A stretch of DNA of 64,000 bases from an uncultured Lachnospiraceae bacterium (GTDB lineage Bacteria > Bacillota > Clostridia > Lachnospirales > Lachnospiraceae). Below, piece by piece: positions 1 to 8,171 of this stretch. The stretch spans positions 31,972 through 95,971 of the forward strand of contig CAKREB010000013.1 of assembly GCA_934317005.1 (NCBI GenBank), given 5' to 3'. Position 1 is the first letter of the stretch. Every line of letters begins with the position of its first letter. The notes under the pieces were generated by a model that saw only the letters and a list, made by a program, of their open reading frames with translations, did no database searches and was not told the DNA's origin. A program made the translations under genes and the position numbers.

Positions 1-1
1 T

Positions 2-994
2 ACCGTATGCGGAAAAGACGGCAAGAAGTATGATTACAGTCTGGATGAGCCGAAGATGGGTGGAATTGATGGAAATACGACGACCTTTGCTTTCCAGGTC
101 AGAGGAGTGAATGAGAATGGAAATGATGTTTCCCTAACAGGCAAAAAGATAAGCATTGCTTTAAAGAATGTGGGATATCGTAAAGAAAATGGGGATTTTG
201 TATTGGTAGTGAAGGGGAATTGGAAACTGGATTGGACGGTTCAGAATAAAGCAGAGACGAATACAGTTTCCGTAGAGAAACAAATACCATTATTAGATTC
301 TGAGGCACTCTGGCAAAATATTGTTGTTTCACCATTATCCGTTACGGTACATTATTATATTACAAAGCAGGGTAGCACGCATTTATCTGCCGCAAAATGG
401 GAGAAATGTGAAAAGAGTGAGCGCCTGACAGTAGAATTTACAGATGGAACACGTTTAGACAGTCGCTTTGCGGATGATATAGATAGTGACTGGGGAACAA
501 AAGAGAAACTCGGTTATAAGAGCATGGGATTTTCGAAAATTGTTGACTTTGACCAGATCAAGAGCGTGACATTTGGAAATCAGACCATTCAAATGAATCA
601 AGGTGTCAACGTAGAAAAACGTTCGGCTCTGATCAGTGAAGCAACGAACTGTTCCATTGCATTGCCGGACAAAATTTGTAATATGATGTCTTTAGAAGAA
701 CATGCCAACGCACACAATGCTGACCTTAACTGCAAAGAAAAGTACACTATTTTCTGGGCGAAGAAAAATGGAGTTAAGATGCCATTTTTTACAATCCATC
801 GTTTAAAGGGAGCATTTTCAGCAGATGATGTAGAGAAGAAAAATCCGATGATGACTTATATAGGGTTTCATCAGGGCGAAACGTACACAATAGAATATGG
901 AGAAATTCAGGATGAAGATCAGAATAAGGAATTTGCAGATATTTTGAATCAATATATTTCGAATGTACTGCCATATTTTGAATATTTGAATTAG
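2..994 (+). CDS. C-terminal part of a DUF4179/DUF5643-like protein (5' end outside window)
   Basis: The frame is open from base 2, so the N-terminus lies outside the window; about 330 residues are visible. The visible part is beta-rich with no membrane segment. A stretch reading SPLSVTVHY followed by FTDGT resembles the C-terminal extracytoplasmic half of DUF4179/DUF5643 proteins, which in Firmicutes are often membrane-anchored anti-sigma-like regulators. The last 90 residues (Lys- and Glu-rich, ending FEYLN) match nothing I recognise. A strong hairpin follows at 1058-1097. The family call is an inference from short motifs; a plain secreted hypothetical protein is the alternative. Confidence 0.6.
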   Translation, partial: TVCGKDGKKYDYSLDEPKMGGIDGNTTTFAFQVRGVNENGNDVSLTGKKISIALKNVGYRKENGDFVLVVKGNWKLDWTVQNKAETNTVSVEKQIPLLDSEALWQNIVVSPLSVTVHYYITKQGSTHLSAAKWEKCEKSERLTVEFTDGTRLDSRFADDIDSDWGTKEKLGYKSMGFSKIVDFDQIKSVTFGNQTIQMNQGVNVEKRSALISEATNCSIALPDKICNMMSLEEHANAHNADLNCKEKYTIFWAKKNGVKMPFFTIHRLKGAFSADDVEKKNPMMTYIGFHQGETYTIEYGEIQDEDQNKEFADILNQYISNVLPYFEYLN

Positions 995-1057
995 TATATT
1001 GCTTTCCCCAAAATGTATTATGAATAATGGATATTTTCTTTTTCGTTAGAATGTGAT

Positions 1058-1097
1058 AAAATGCGAATGGTTAGATGGAACTAACTATTCGCATTTT
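1058..1097 (+). terminator. Intrinsic terminator-like hairpin after the first gene
   Basis: A 17-bp stem (one G-T pair) joins 1058-1074 to 1081-1097 with a 6-base loop. The descending arm ends in TTTT, so the U-tract is short. It sits 64 bases after the stop of the first gene. Confidence 0.6.
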
Positions 1098-1110
1098 ATG
1101 TTGGATTGAA

Positions 1111-1263
1111 ATGCCGCTTGTCCATTTGGCAGGCTATGGAGATTATCAGATCGCAACAAGAAAAACGGTTATGGAATGCTGTGACAAAGCAGGTCTTAAG
1201 GTAGAAAAGTTCGAGATACGCAAAGGAATGAGACTGCATTGTGTCGCAAGAAAAGAAAGCTAA
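1111..1263 (+). pseudogene. Possible remnant of a SAM-dependent methyltransferase C-terminus
   Basis: The frame 1111-1263 encodes about 50 residues reading YGDYQIATRK, then a helix, then KAGLKVEKFEIRKGMRLHCVARK split over the last strand. This looks like the final helix and beta-strands of a class I methyltransferase. The catalytic part is absent: upstream sequence is the terminator at 1058-1097 and no ribosome binding site precedes any ATG here. I read it as a decayed gene tail; a chance open frame is possible. Confidence 0.3.
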
Positions 1264-1321
1264 GCCGAAGGATTGTGTTGGGTCATATTTGAAAAATGAG
1301 CCCAAAAGGGGGAGAAGGAAA

Positions 1322-1453
1322 ATGAAAGAGAAGATCAAAGACGATAATATCACGCGTGGCATGACGACGATCCTACCTGTTTTGAAGCCATTTGCATGGC
1401 TGCCGATGATTAAGAAGATGACACAGAAGATATTGATTTTCGAAAAAGCATAG
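1322..1453 (+). CDS. Small hypothetical protein, 43 residues
   Basis: An ATG at 1322 follows a purine-rich ribosome binding site (GGGGGAGAAGGAA) at good spacing, and the frame closes at 1453. The peptide is basic and has a short hydrophobic centre (ILPVLKPFAWLPMI). The bidirectional terminator at 1463-1510 follows directly. I recognise no family. The good binding site and the terminator argue for a real small gene, but length alone gives weak support. Confidence 0.4.
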   Translation: MKEKIKDDNITRGMTTILPVLKPFAWLPMIKKMTQKILIFEKA

Positions 1454-1462
1454 AAAAATAGA

Positions 1463-1510
1463 AAAAAGTCTTTCTACAATGGTGTAAAACCTGTCGTAGA
1501 AAGACTTTTT
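1463..1510. terminator. Bidirectional terminator between the small gene and mscL
   Basis: A perfect 15-bp stem (AAAAAGTCTTTCTAC at 1463-1477 with its complement at 1496-1510) ends in runs of T on both strands. It serves the plus-strand small gene and the minus-strand mscL. Confidence 0.8.
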
Positions 1511-1613
1511 AATTTATAGGAAACTTCTTGTTTTCTATAAAATTAAAACACTCCGTGAGGATGCGCATTTCGTGGCAAAGAAATAAATGTTACGCATTTC
1601 GCTCTAAAAATTA

Positions 1614-2027
1614 CTATATCTGTTTTTCTTCTTCTACAGGAAGTTCTGAAGTGCAGTGTGCACATCTTGTAGCGTCTACAGGAATCTCACTTTTACAAAA
1701 TGGACAGATCTTTGTCGCAGGGGCAGGTTCCTCTGTTTTCTTGCCGAGAGACAATGCCTTGTTGATGGCTTTCATAATGCAGAAAAGGATAAAAGCCATG
1801 ATCAGGAAGTTTACAACGGGGCTTAAAAAGTTGGAAGCAAATCCGCCGATATCCTGCAAGGAATATCTTGCGCCCGCTGTAACAAATTTTAAGATAGGAT
1901 TGATAAAGTTATCCGTTAAGGATGTTACGATGCTGGAAAAGGCACCACCAATGATCACGCCGACAGCCATATCCATGACATTGCCGCGCAGTGCAAATTC
2001 TTTAAATTCTTCGATGAATTTTCGCAT
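1614..2027 (-). CDS. mscL: Large-conductance mechanosensitive channel MscL with C-terminal zinc ribbon
   Basis: MscL forms a homopentameric membrane pore that opens under hypo-osmotic membrane tension. The 137-residue product starts with the family N-terminal helix (FKEFALRGNVMDMAVGVIIG) and carries TM1 (about residues 15-40) and TM2 (about 68-90). The start follows GGAGGTACGTT. Unlike the common form, the cytoplasmic tail carries two CxxC pairs (CPFC and CAHC, about residues 108-130), a rubredoxin-like zinc ribbon, followed by an acidic end. Identity as MscL is secure; the role of the zinc ribbon is unknown to me. Confidence 0.95.
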   Translation of the reverse strand: MRKFIEEFKEFALRGNVMDMAVGVIIGGAFSSIVTSLTDNFINPILKFVTAGARYSLQDIGGFASNFLSPVVNFLIMAFILFCIMKAINKALSLGKKTEEPAPATKICPFCKSEIPVDATRCAHCTSELPVEEEKQI

Positions 2028-2088
2028 AACGTACCTCCATAAGTTTCTTTTGTAAATACAGAATCAGCAGAAAATTTTCCAGCAGTAG

Positions 2089-2328
2089 TTATTTTTGCCT
2101 GGCCATTTCCTTTAGATCAGAAAATAATTGGAGATCTTCGGCTGTTAATTTCAGATTAGTAGAAATATCACGTCCTTCCGGAGTCGTGATATTAATTTCT
2201 AAGATAGTATTTTCTCTTAGAACATCATTTTTAGAAGCTGCCTGAAGAAACAGCGGAAATTTAGGATGTGTGGCAGTGAAACGCTCCCAGGAGCTTTTTA
2301 AACGAAATAACATTGCAGGATTAATCAT
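2089..2328 (-). CDS. Conserved hypothetical protein, 79 residues
   Basis: A soluble 79-residue protein with no signal or membrane segment. It has a helical N-terminus (LFRLKSSWERF), a strand reading TILEINITTPEGRD, and a helical tail ending MARQK. The start follows AAAGGAT at usual spacing. It lies upstream of mscL on the same strand with a 61-base gap, so the two may be cotranscribed. I do not recognise the family. Its 5' leader contains the dispersed motif and hairpin at 2352-2409. Confidence 0.65.
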   Translation of the reverse strand: MINPAMLFRLKSSWERFTATHPKFPLFLQAASKNDVLRENTILEINITTPEGRDISTNLKLTAEDLQLFSDLKEMARQK

Positions 2329-2351
2329 TTGTACAGATCCTTTCTTATAAA

Positions 2352-2409
2352 ATAGGAAATTGCTGTAATGTAGTGGTATGTAGAGGCAAAACGCTGGTTT
2401 TACCTTTTT
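2352..2409. repeat. Dispersed intergenic motif plus hairpin, copy A
   Basis: The plus strand reads ATAGGAAATTGCTG then TAATGTAGTGGTAT, followed by a 9-bp hairpin with one mismatch (AGGCAAAAC with GTTTTACCT) and T5. Close relatives occur at 32404, 37319, 37374 and 47119. On the minus strand this is the leader of the 79-residue gene, and its TTTCCT could pair with that gene's AAGGA. Confidence 0.5.
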
Positions 2410-2429
2410 AAAATTTAGTATAGAAGTAA

Positions 2430-2458
2430 TTGCATTTTTCTTTGCATTAGTTTAACAT
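2430..2458 (+). promoter_or_regulatory. Sigma-A-like promoter for the CAP/LRR surface protein gene
   Basis: TTGCAT at 2430-2435 and TAACAT at 2453-2458 are separated by 17 bases. Transcription would start near 2465, about 110 bases before the coding region. Confidence 0.45.
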
Positions 2459-2572
2459 AGATAGCAAATTAGTCAAATTTTCAGGCGGGAACGGAAAAAG
2501 CTGTGACAGAATACATTTTTGGTGTGGCAAATCCGCAAGTCTGCAGACAGAAAGAGGAGGATGAGGATAACG

Positions 2573-5500
2573 ATGAAACGAAAACGTTTGTTGGCATTGG
2601 TTCTGACTGTGGCAATGTGCTTTAATCCAGTATTTCCTGCTGGACAAAAACAGGCAGAAGCAGCAGGAACTCTGGAAACCGATGTGAGCACTGTCTCAAA
2701 GAATTGTACGATGGTCGGAGTATATGGTTCGTACTACAGTCAGGCACAGGAGGCACTGGATTATATCAATCAGATCCGAAAGGAAGCTTGTGAGGCAGGA
2801 AACGTACCAGACCCGCGAGATCCGGGCAGAATGCTGACTTCAAAGGATTATGTACCGATTAAATGGTCAAGGGATCTGGAAAGTATTGCACGGATTCGGG
2901 CGGTAGAGGCAGGAATCGGTTATGCCTTCATGGATTCCGGTCATGACCGTTTAAATGATAAAGCAACATTTTCTGTGACCTATAATGGTGTAAAATCTTC
3001 GGGAGAGTGTCTTGCGTACAATGAAACCAAAACAATGAGAGAAGGAATCCTTCAGTTTTATATGGAGAAGCAGTACTGGGTTGGAAACAATCCGGATAAT
3101 CAGGAGACAGGACACTATACCATGCTGATTAATCCTTCTTATACATATGTGGGAGTGGGTGATTTTTATTCAGAAGCAGGAAAATATCACAATACGTTAG
3201 CAGCAGAGTTTTCAAAAGAGAGCAAGATGGATCAGACCATGCAGCAGGCACCGGTTGATGTGATGCAGAAGATTGAGGTTGCCAATCAGTTTATCAGTGA
3301 ATACATATTAGACGGAGAAAGCTCTGTCAATGCAAGCACCGAGATTACTCTGGTTCCTAAGGTAAAGCTTAAGCGTAACAATGCATTACGAACGGTATGG
3401 GCTTTGGGAGTAGACAGCTTTGAGTCGTCTAATCCTTCCATCGCAGTTGTGACAAACGATGGTGTGGTTAAGGGGCTTCGAAAGGGAACTGTTACGATCA
3501 CTGCCAAGTCCGGTAAGAACATCGTGGCAAAAAAAGAGATCTCGGTAGGGTGTAATCATCCAAAGAAACTGCAGTCATATACAGCTGCAACCTGTACGAG
3601 TACTGGAAAGAAAATTTATTACTGCGCAATCTGTGGAGACAGCCAGGAAGTAGAAGTGCCGGTCAAACCGCATGATTATGTTTACGGAGAGGCAGATGCC
3701 AGTGGAAACCGGACAGGTGTATGCTCGGTATGTGGAGATAAGATCACTATCAATGCTCCGACTTCCTGTGATGTATCATGGCATGATGCGTCGCACTCAG
3801 AAAGAGGGTATGTGAATGAGATACCGGATAATCTGGAAGTCGGAAATTTATATGAGTTCTGGATCGTGAATGTAGATGGCGACAGCGCATATCGTGATAT
3901 GGTTATAGAATCAACCAATGAGAAGGTTGTGTCTGTGATCGAACGGACAGGGGCAAACATGTTAGGAAACAGAATGCTTGTCAATGGAACAGGTATTACA
4001 ACAATGACGATCTGTCCAAAATATAATGCACGTGTCGGCAAGGTGTTCAACCTGAGAGTAGGCGAAAAGGGAAGTATGGATATTTCACAGGCAAATGTGG
4101 AATTATCACAGAATGTATATCGATATACTGGGAAGGAATGCAAACCGGATATAACGGTGTCTGTCGATGGAGATACGATTCTGGAAAAGGGTGTTGACTA
4201 TACGGTAAGTTATGAAAACAATAAGTCAGCGGGTACAGCTAACGTTGTCATAACAGGAAAGGGGCTGTTTCAGGGTTCATCGATCAGCCGGCAGTTTACG
4301 ATAGAAGAGGCTGTGACCGGAACGCATATACACAAACCGGTGACCGCGGAAGCCGTTGCTCCAACTTGTGAAAAAGCAGGCTGGACAGCTGGAACATATT
4401 GTTCGGAATGTGGAGAGACTATTACGGCGCAGAAGAAGATTGCGGCAACCGGACATTACTATTCGGATGGAAAATGCAGTGTTTGTGGTGATGTGAAATA
4501 CATCGAACAGGCAGGCATCCGTTATACTTTAATTGAGGATATCAATGGGAAAAAATTCTTTTCTGCATCGGCTATTTCCAAACAAAAATTAAGTGGTAGT
4601 GTGAAAATTGCTTCCAAATTTACGGTTGGAAAAGAGGAGTATCAGGTGTCAATGATTGCCCAGGATGCTTTTGCAGGTCAGACCGCAGTCACAGAGATTA
4701 TTGTGCCAAAAACGGTACAGACTATTGGAGACAGAGCATTTGCAAATTGCCAGAGCCTGACGAGCATGGATTTCTATCCGGTCATGATTCCTTCGTTTAA
4801 AGATACGATCTTTGAAAATGTGGATACGCAGAAATTGACGATCAGTGCGTCAAAATATGCAGTCGGATACTATATTCTCTCTGAGAAGACAAAGGCACAG
4901 GTTGTTCGTAATCTGGAAGAAAAGCATGTTCATACAATGGTATGCCATCAAAAGGTGGAACCAACCTGCGAAGAATCCGGAAGAATTGAGTATTATACCT
5001 GCTCAGAATGCGGGAAAATGTTCCGAGATGCAGCAGGAACGCAGGAGATCCTTGAAATTGACACTCTGATCTTACCGCTTGGACATGACTGGCAATCAGA
5101 ATTTACCATTGATATTCCGGCAACCAAGGATCAGGATGGAGAGGAATCAATCCATTGCAATCGATGTGATGCAAGGTCGCGGATTACTGCGATACCGGCA
5201 ACCGGTAAAGATGATAATAATTCGTCTGACAATACAGGGGATAATAATAATTCATCTGATAATACCGGAGATAACAATAGTAATAAACCGGGAAAAGATA
5301 ACAATCAATCCAATTCTTCCAATACAGCTCAGAAAAAGTGTCCGAAAGTTGGTACAGCATTCTATCTGCAGGGTGTGAAATACAAGGTGACGGCAGCATC
5401 TGTTGCAACGAAGAAATATACGGTATCTTGCTTGAAAGGTAAGTCAAAGAGTATTACTAAGCTGGTGATTCCGGATAGTGTAAAATATAAAGGATATACC

Positions 5501-5788
5501 TTTAAGGTGACGGCGATTGCTTCCAAAGCATTCTATGGCTATAAGAAGTTAAGCAATGTAACAATTGGCAAAAATGTGCGCACGATCGAAAGCCAGGCAT
5601 TTGCAAATTGCAGTCGTTTAAAGCAGATTTATATAAAGACCAGTCTGTTGACGAAAAAGAGTGTTGGAACTCAGGTATTTACCGGAATTGCAAAAAATAT
5701 CAAGGTAACGATGCCGGCAAAGAAAAAAACATTGTATACTACCTGGTTTAAGAATAGTGGCAATAGGATTTTTATCTTATTCCAATAG
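2573..5788 (+). CDS. Secreted CAP-domain and BspA-like leucine-rich-repeat surface protein
   Basis: The 1071-residue product starts at 2573 (GAGG at 2563 and AGGAGG at 2555 upstream) with a classical signal peptide: KRKR, a hydrophobic core, cleavage near AEA. Residues about 45-215 form a CAP/SCP domain with the signature GHYTMLINPSYTYVGVG. A Big_2-like domain follows (about 255-325), then several CxxC-paired modules with His-Asp/Tyr (CAICG, CSVCG, CSECG), two LRR_5-type BspA segments, an Asn/Ser/Asp-rich linker near residue 890, and a C-terminal LRR module. The protein is presumably displayed on the wall or released. No LPxTG anchor is visible. The C-terminal module resembles that of the 11332 gene. 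Confidence 0.85.
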   Translation: MKRKRLLALVLTVAMCFNPVFPAGQKQAEAAGTLETDVSTVSKNCTMVGVYGSYYSQAQEALDYINQIRKEACEAGNVPDPRDPGRMLTSKDYVPIKWSRDLESIARIRAVEAGIGYAFMDSGHDRLNDKATFSVTYNGVKSSGECLAYNETKTMREGILQFYMEKQYWVGNNPDNQETGHYTMLINPSYTYVGVGDFYSEAGKYHNTLAAEFSKESKMDQTMQQAPVDVMQKIEVANQFISEYILDGESSVNASTEITLVPKVKLKRNNALRTVWALGVDSFESSNPSIAVVTNDGVVKGLRKGTVTITAKSGKNIVAKKEISVGCNHPKKLQSYTAATCTSTGKKIYYCAICGDSQEVEVPVKPHDYVYGEADASGNRTGVCSVCGDKITINAPTSCDVSWHDASHSERGYVNEIPDNLEVGNLYEFWIVNVDGDSAYRDMVIESTNEKVVSVIERTGANMLGNRMLVNGTGITTMTICPKYNARVGKVFNLRVGEKGSMDISQANVELSQNVYRYTGKECKPDITVSVDGDTILEKGVDYTVSYENNKSAGTANVVITGKGLFQGSSISRQFTIEEAVTGTHIHKPVTAEAVAPTCEKAGWTAGTYCSECGETITAQKKIAATGHYYSDGKCSVCGDVKYIEQAGIRYTLIEDINGKKFFSASAISKQKLSGSVKIASKFTVGKEEYQVSMIAQDAFAGQTAVTEIIVPKTVQTIGDRAFANCQSLTSMDFYPVMIPSFKDTIFENVDTQKLTISASKYAVGYYILSEKTKAQVVRNLEEKHVHTMVCHQKVEPTCEESGRIEYYTCSECGKMFRDAAGTQEILEIDTLILPLGHDWQSEFTIDIPATKDQDGEESIHCNRCDARSRITAIPATGKDDNNSSDNTGDNNNSSDNTGDNNSNKPGKDNNQSNSSNTAQKKCPKVGTAFYLQGVKYKVTAASVATKKYTVSCLKGKSKSITKLVIPDSVKYKGYTFKVTAIASKAFYGYKKLSNVTIGKNVRTIESQAFANCSRLKQIYIKTSLLTKKSVGTQVFTGIAKNIKVTMPAKKKTLYTTWFKNSGNRIFILFQ

Positions 5789-5874
5789 CATGATATAAAG
5801 TAGATAGTGATTTATGATATCAGTTGTTGGTAAATTACCTTCTGGCTTCAAAATGATACTATCACGAAAATAAA

Positions 5875-5904
5875 TTGGACAGATAGAAAAATTCGTACTA
5901 TAAT
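5875..5904 (+). promoter_or_regulatory. Promoter of rplY/ctc
   Basis: TTGGAC (5875-5880) and a perfect TATAAT (5899-5904) are 18 bases apart. The predicted start near 5911 places the hairpin at 5942-5981 about 30 bases into the leader. Confidence 0.6.
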
Positions 5905-5941
5905 ACTTTATGGTGCATAAAACGAAAAACCGATTCGATTG

Positions 5942-5985
5942 GGACTTTTACTACACTAAGAAGCCTGTGTGGTAAAAGTCCTTTT
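5942..5985 (+). promoter_or_regulatory. Leader hairpin with U-tract upstream of L25, attenuator candidate
   Basis: A 15-bp stem with one G-T pair joins 5942-5956 to 5967-5981 across a 10-base loop and is followed by TTTT. It stands between the promoter and the L25 start at 6072, so transcription of L25 must pass it. A four-codon frame (ATG at 6008, stop at 6020) with GGGAG upstream follows it. Confidence 0.5.
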
Positions 5986-6071
5986 AAAATAAGGGAGAAA
6001 TCTTTTATGGAATCGAATTAAGCTTTGCTTTACGCATGTAGACAAATCAGCAAACAAGGGAGGAATTTATT

Positions 6072-6668
6072 ATGACAACATTAACTGCTGAAGAAAGAGA
6101 CATGAGTGTAAAGGCTAAGAAATTAAGAAGAGAGGGTTATGTCCCGGGCAATCTGTGCGGCAAGGATTTAGACAGATCGATGCCATTGCAGATTCAGGCT
6201 TTTGAAGCGGAACGTTTTCTGAGAAAGAACATGAAAGGAAGCAGAACGGTTTTGCAGGTAGGTGATCAGAAGATCAATGCGATTGTAAAAGATGTTGATT
6301 ACAATTCTTTTTTGAAGAAGATCATGTTTATTGATTTTCAGAAATTGGTTGCCGGTGAAAAAATTGTTACAACAGCTCAGGTTGTGTTGGAAAATGAAGG
6401 CTTAGCTAAAGGATCTGTAGATGAGGAAATTTCAGAGATCCATTACAAAGCAAAACCAGAGGATCTTGTTGAAAAAGTCGTGATTGATTTTGAAAAACTG
6501 GGAGATCAGAAATGTGTTAAGGTAAAAGACATCAAAGAATTGATGAACGACAAGATTGAACTGATCACTTCAGAGGATGCTACGATTGTAAGCATCACAC
6601 AGGAGACACAAGTAGAAGATGAGGAGGCAGAGGAAACAGCCGGAGAGCAGGCTGTAGCAGTTGGATAG
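6072..6668 (+). CDS. rplY: 50S ribosomal protein L25 / general stress protein Ctc
   Basis: L25 binds 5S rRNA in the large subunit; the long Ctc form is stress-induced in several Firmicutes. The 198-residue product has the N-terminal 5S-binding domain (RREGYVPGNLCGKDL, then MPLQIQAFEAERFL) and the C-terminal TL5-like beta domain (about residues 95-185), ending in an acidic Glu-rich tail. Length fits the Ctc form. The start follows AAGGGAGGAATTTATT. It stands alone behind its own promoter and a leader hairpin, away from the ribosomal cluster, which is usual for this gene. Confidence 0.92.
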   Translation: MTTLTAEERDMSVKAKKLRREGYVPGNLCGKDLDRSMPLQIQAFEAERFLRKNMKGSRTVLQVGDQKINAIVKDVDYNSFLKKIMFIDFQKLVAGEKIVTTAQVVLENEGLAKGSVDEEISEIHYKAKPEDLVEKVVIDFEKLGDQKCVKVKDIKELMNDKIELITSEDATIVSITQETQVEDEEAEETAGEQAVAVG

Positions 6669-6727
6669 GCTGTATTTGCCTACTATAAATATTCATAAAA
6701 AAGTAAAGAAATTTCACATAATCTTCA

Positions 6728-6756
6728 TTGTAATTCTAAAAAGCAAAGACTATAAT
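6728..6756 (+). promoter_or_regulatory. Promoter of the membrane FHA-like gene
   Basis: TTGTAA (6728-6733) and TATAAT (6751-6756) are separated by 17 bases, 35 bases before the start codon at 6791. Confidence 0.55.
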
Positions 6757-6790
6757 CTATGGAAGCAATTGCGGAAAGGGGATTATAACG

Positions 6791-7855
6791 ATGAGAGGTT
6801 ATGGACGTTTTTTGAAAAATATTTCAGCAATGCTGCTTTTAGTGGCATTGCTTTCTTTATTGCTCCCATTTTGTCATTTTCAGGCAAAGGGGCAGGACAT
6901 TACACTTTCCGGAATAGAGGTGTTGACAGCCGGAGGAAAAGCGGGATATGTTTATTGGAAGGATGGCGAGGTGCCACAGGATTTTGTACTAAAAGCACCG
7001 ATTACTTACGGAGATTTGAAAGAAGCAGTAGCTTTTGCTGACCAGGCGGCAGGTTCGAATCTGTTGATATTAGGAACGGTAGCAATCACATTGCCGATTA
7101 TATTATGTTTTTTGGCGATGTGTATGCTTTTTCTGGCAGAGGGGAAAAAGACAATGTTTTTTCCGACGCTCTTTATGTGCATTACAACAGTAGAAACCCT
7201 TCTGTTACTTGCAGCTTTTTATCGGTTGGCAGCATTTTTCCTGATCGGATTATATCTGTTTATTGTTTTACATGCAGTAGCGCTTGTGTTAGTGATGCTT
7301 GGTTGGATTACAGGTGGGTATCGTAAGCCGAAACAGGAGGAAGAAACACAGGATGGCAGACAGAAGGATGACCGGCGCAGAAGGTCAGACCGGGATCATT
7401 CCAGAAGAAAGTCCCATCGTAAGAAAAAATCCAAAGAAAAGAGTAAGTCCCAAAAGAAGGATTCCAATTCTGCGAAAGAGGGGCAGAAAACGCAGAGTAG
7501 TGGGGCGACTGCTGTTTCCGGTAAAATTGGTGGTGGAACGGGGATTTATCAAGGAATATCGTGGGATTTGGAAAATGGGAAAAATACCGGTATCATGATT
7601 GGAACGACTGCAGATGCGATGCAAAGTATACAGGCAGGCAGTTGGAAAAATATGCGGCAGATGGAAATGTACAGCTGTACGATTTCTTATGATCCGGTGC
7701 AGAAACAATATACCATCATTAGTCATTCCAAACGGGATATTTTGCTGCGGCAGGATGGAAATGTGACACAACAGCTAAAAATGGGTGATCATGTAAAGAT
7801 ATTGCATAGGACCATCTTACAGTTAGGTAGTAGTGATACGTTGCATTTATATTAA
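6791..7855 (+). CDS. Membrane protein with C-terminal degenerate FHA-like domain
   Basis: The 354-residue product has a TM helix at about residues 10-30, an outward-facing segment to about residue 95, three further TM helices (about 98-118, 124-145, 147-172), then a very basic Arg/Lys/Ser linker (about 180-235). The C-terminal 110 residues read like an FHA fold: MIGTTADAM, a strand CTISYDPVQKQYTI, LLRQDG and LKMGDHVKIL. The Ser and His/Asn residues that bind phosphothreonine in classical FHA domains are not evident, so it may not bind phosphopeptides. The start follows GAAAGGGGATT. Function is unknown; a cytosolic sensing or scaffold role is inference. Confidence 0.65.
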   Translation: MRGYGRFLKNISAMLLLVALLSLLLPFCHFQAKGQDITLSGIEVLTAGGKAGYVYWKDGEVPQDFVLKAPITYGDLKEAVAFADQAAGSNLLILGTVAITLPIILCFLAMCMLFLAEGKKTMFFPTLFMCITTVETLLLLAAFYRLAAFFLIGLYLFIVLHAVALVLVMLGWITGGYRKPKQEEETQDGRQKDDRRRRSDRDHSRRKSHRKKKSKEKSKSQKKDSNSAKEGQKTQSSGATAVSGKIGGGTGIYQGISWDLENGKNTGIMIGTTADAMQSIQAGSWKNMRQMEMYSCTISYDPVQKQYTIISHSKRDILLRQDGNVTQQLKMGDHVKILHRTILQLGSSDTLHLY

Positions 7856-8171
7856 AGATACTTGACTATGGAGGGTGATTTCGATATGATGAGAGAAATA
7901 AACAAGTGAAAAAGGTCTTTAAATGGGTGAAACACATCTGTTTTGGGCTGAAAATAAAGATCAGACATGGAAGGAGGGCGCAAAATCCAGGTAAAGGGTA
8001 AGAAGTTCTGGTACAATATATCAATTATTGATTATTTGTTGTACTAGAAAAACAAAATCGTATAGCCTGTCATTGTATCTCAGAGAAGCAGATGACAATG
8101 CATGTTTGCATACGTGGCTTACCCATGGCATTATATCGTATGATAATCAAGGCATGAAAGGTGGAAAAAGG
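7856..8171 (+). other. 316-base intergenic leader of the Big_2 surface protein gene
   Basis: The region contains a 7-codon frame at 7886 and a hairpin joining 8071-8080 to 8090-8100 (CATTGTATCT with its complement and one bulged G). No U-tract follows and no clear promoter is visible. I see nothing else in it. Confidence 0.4.

Noticed and set aside
1075..1110. Upstream ATG for the 1111-1263 fragment
   Set aside because: It lies inside the terminator stem at 1058-1097 and has no ribosome binding site.
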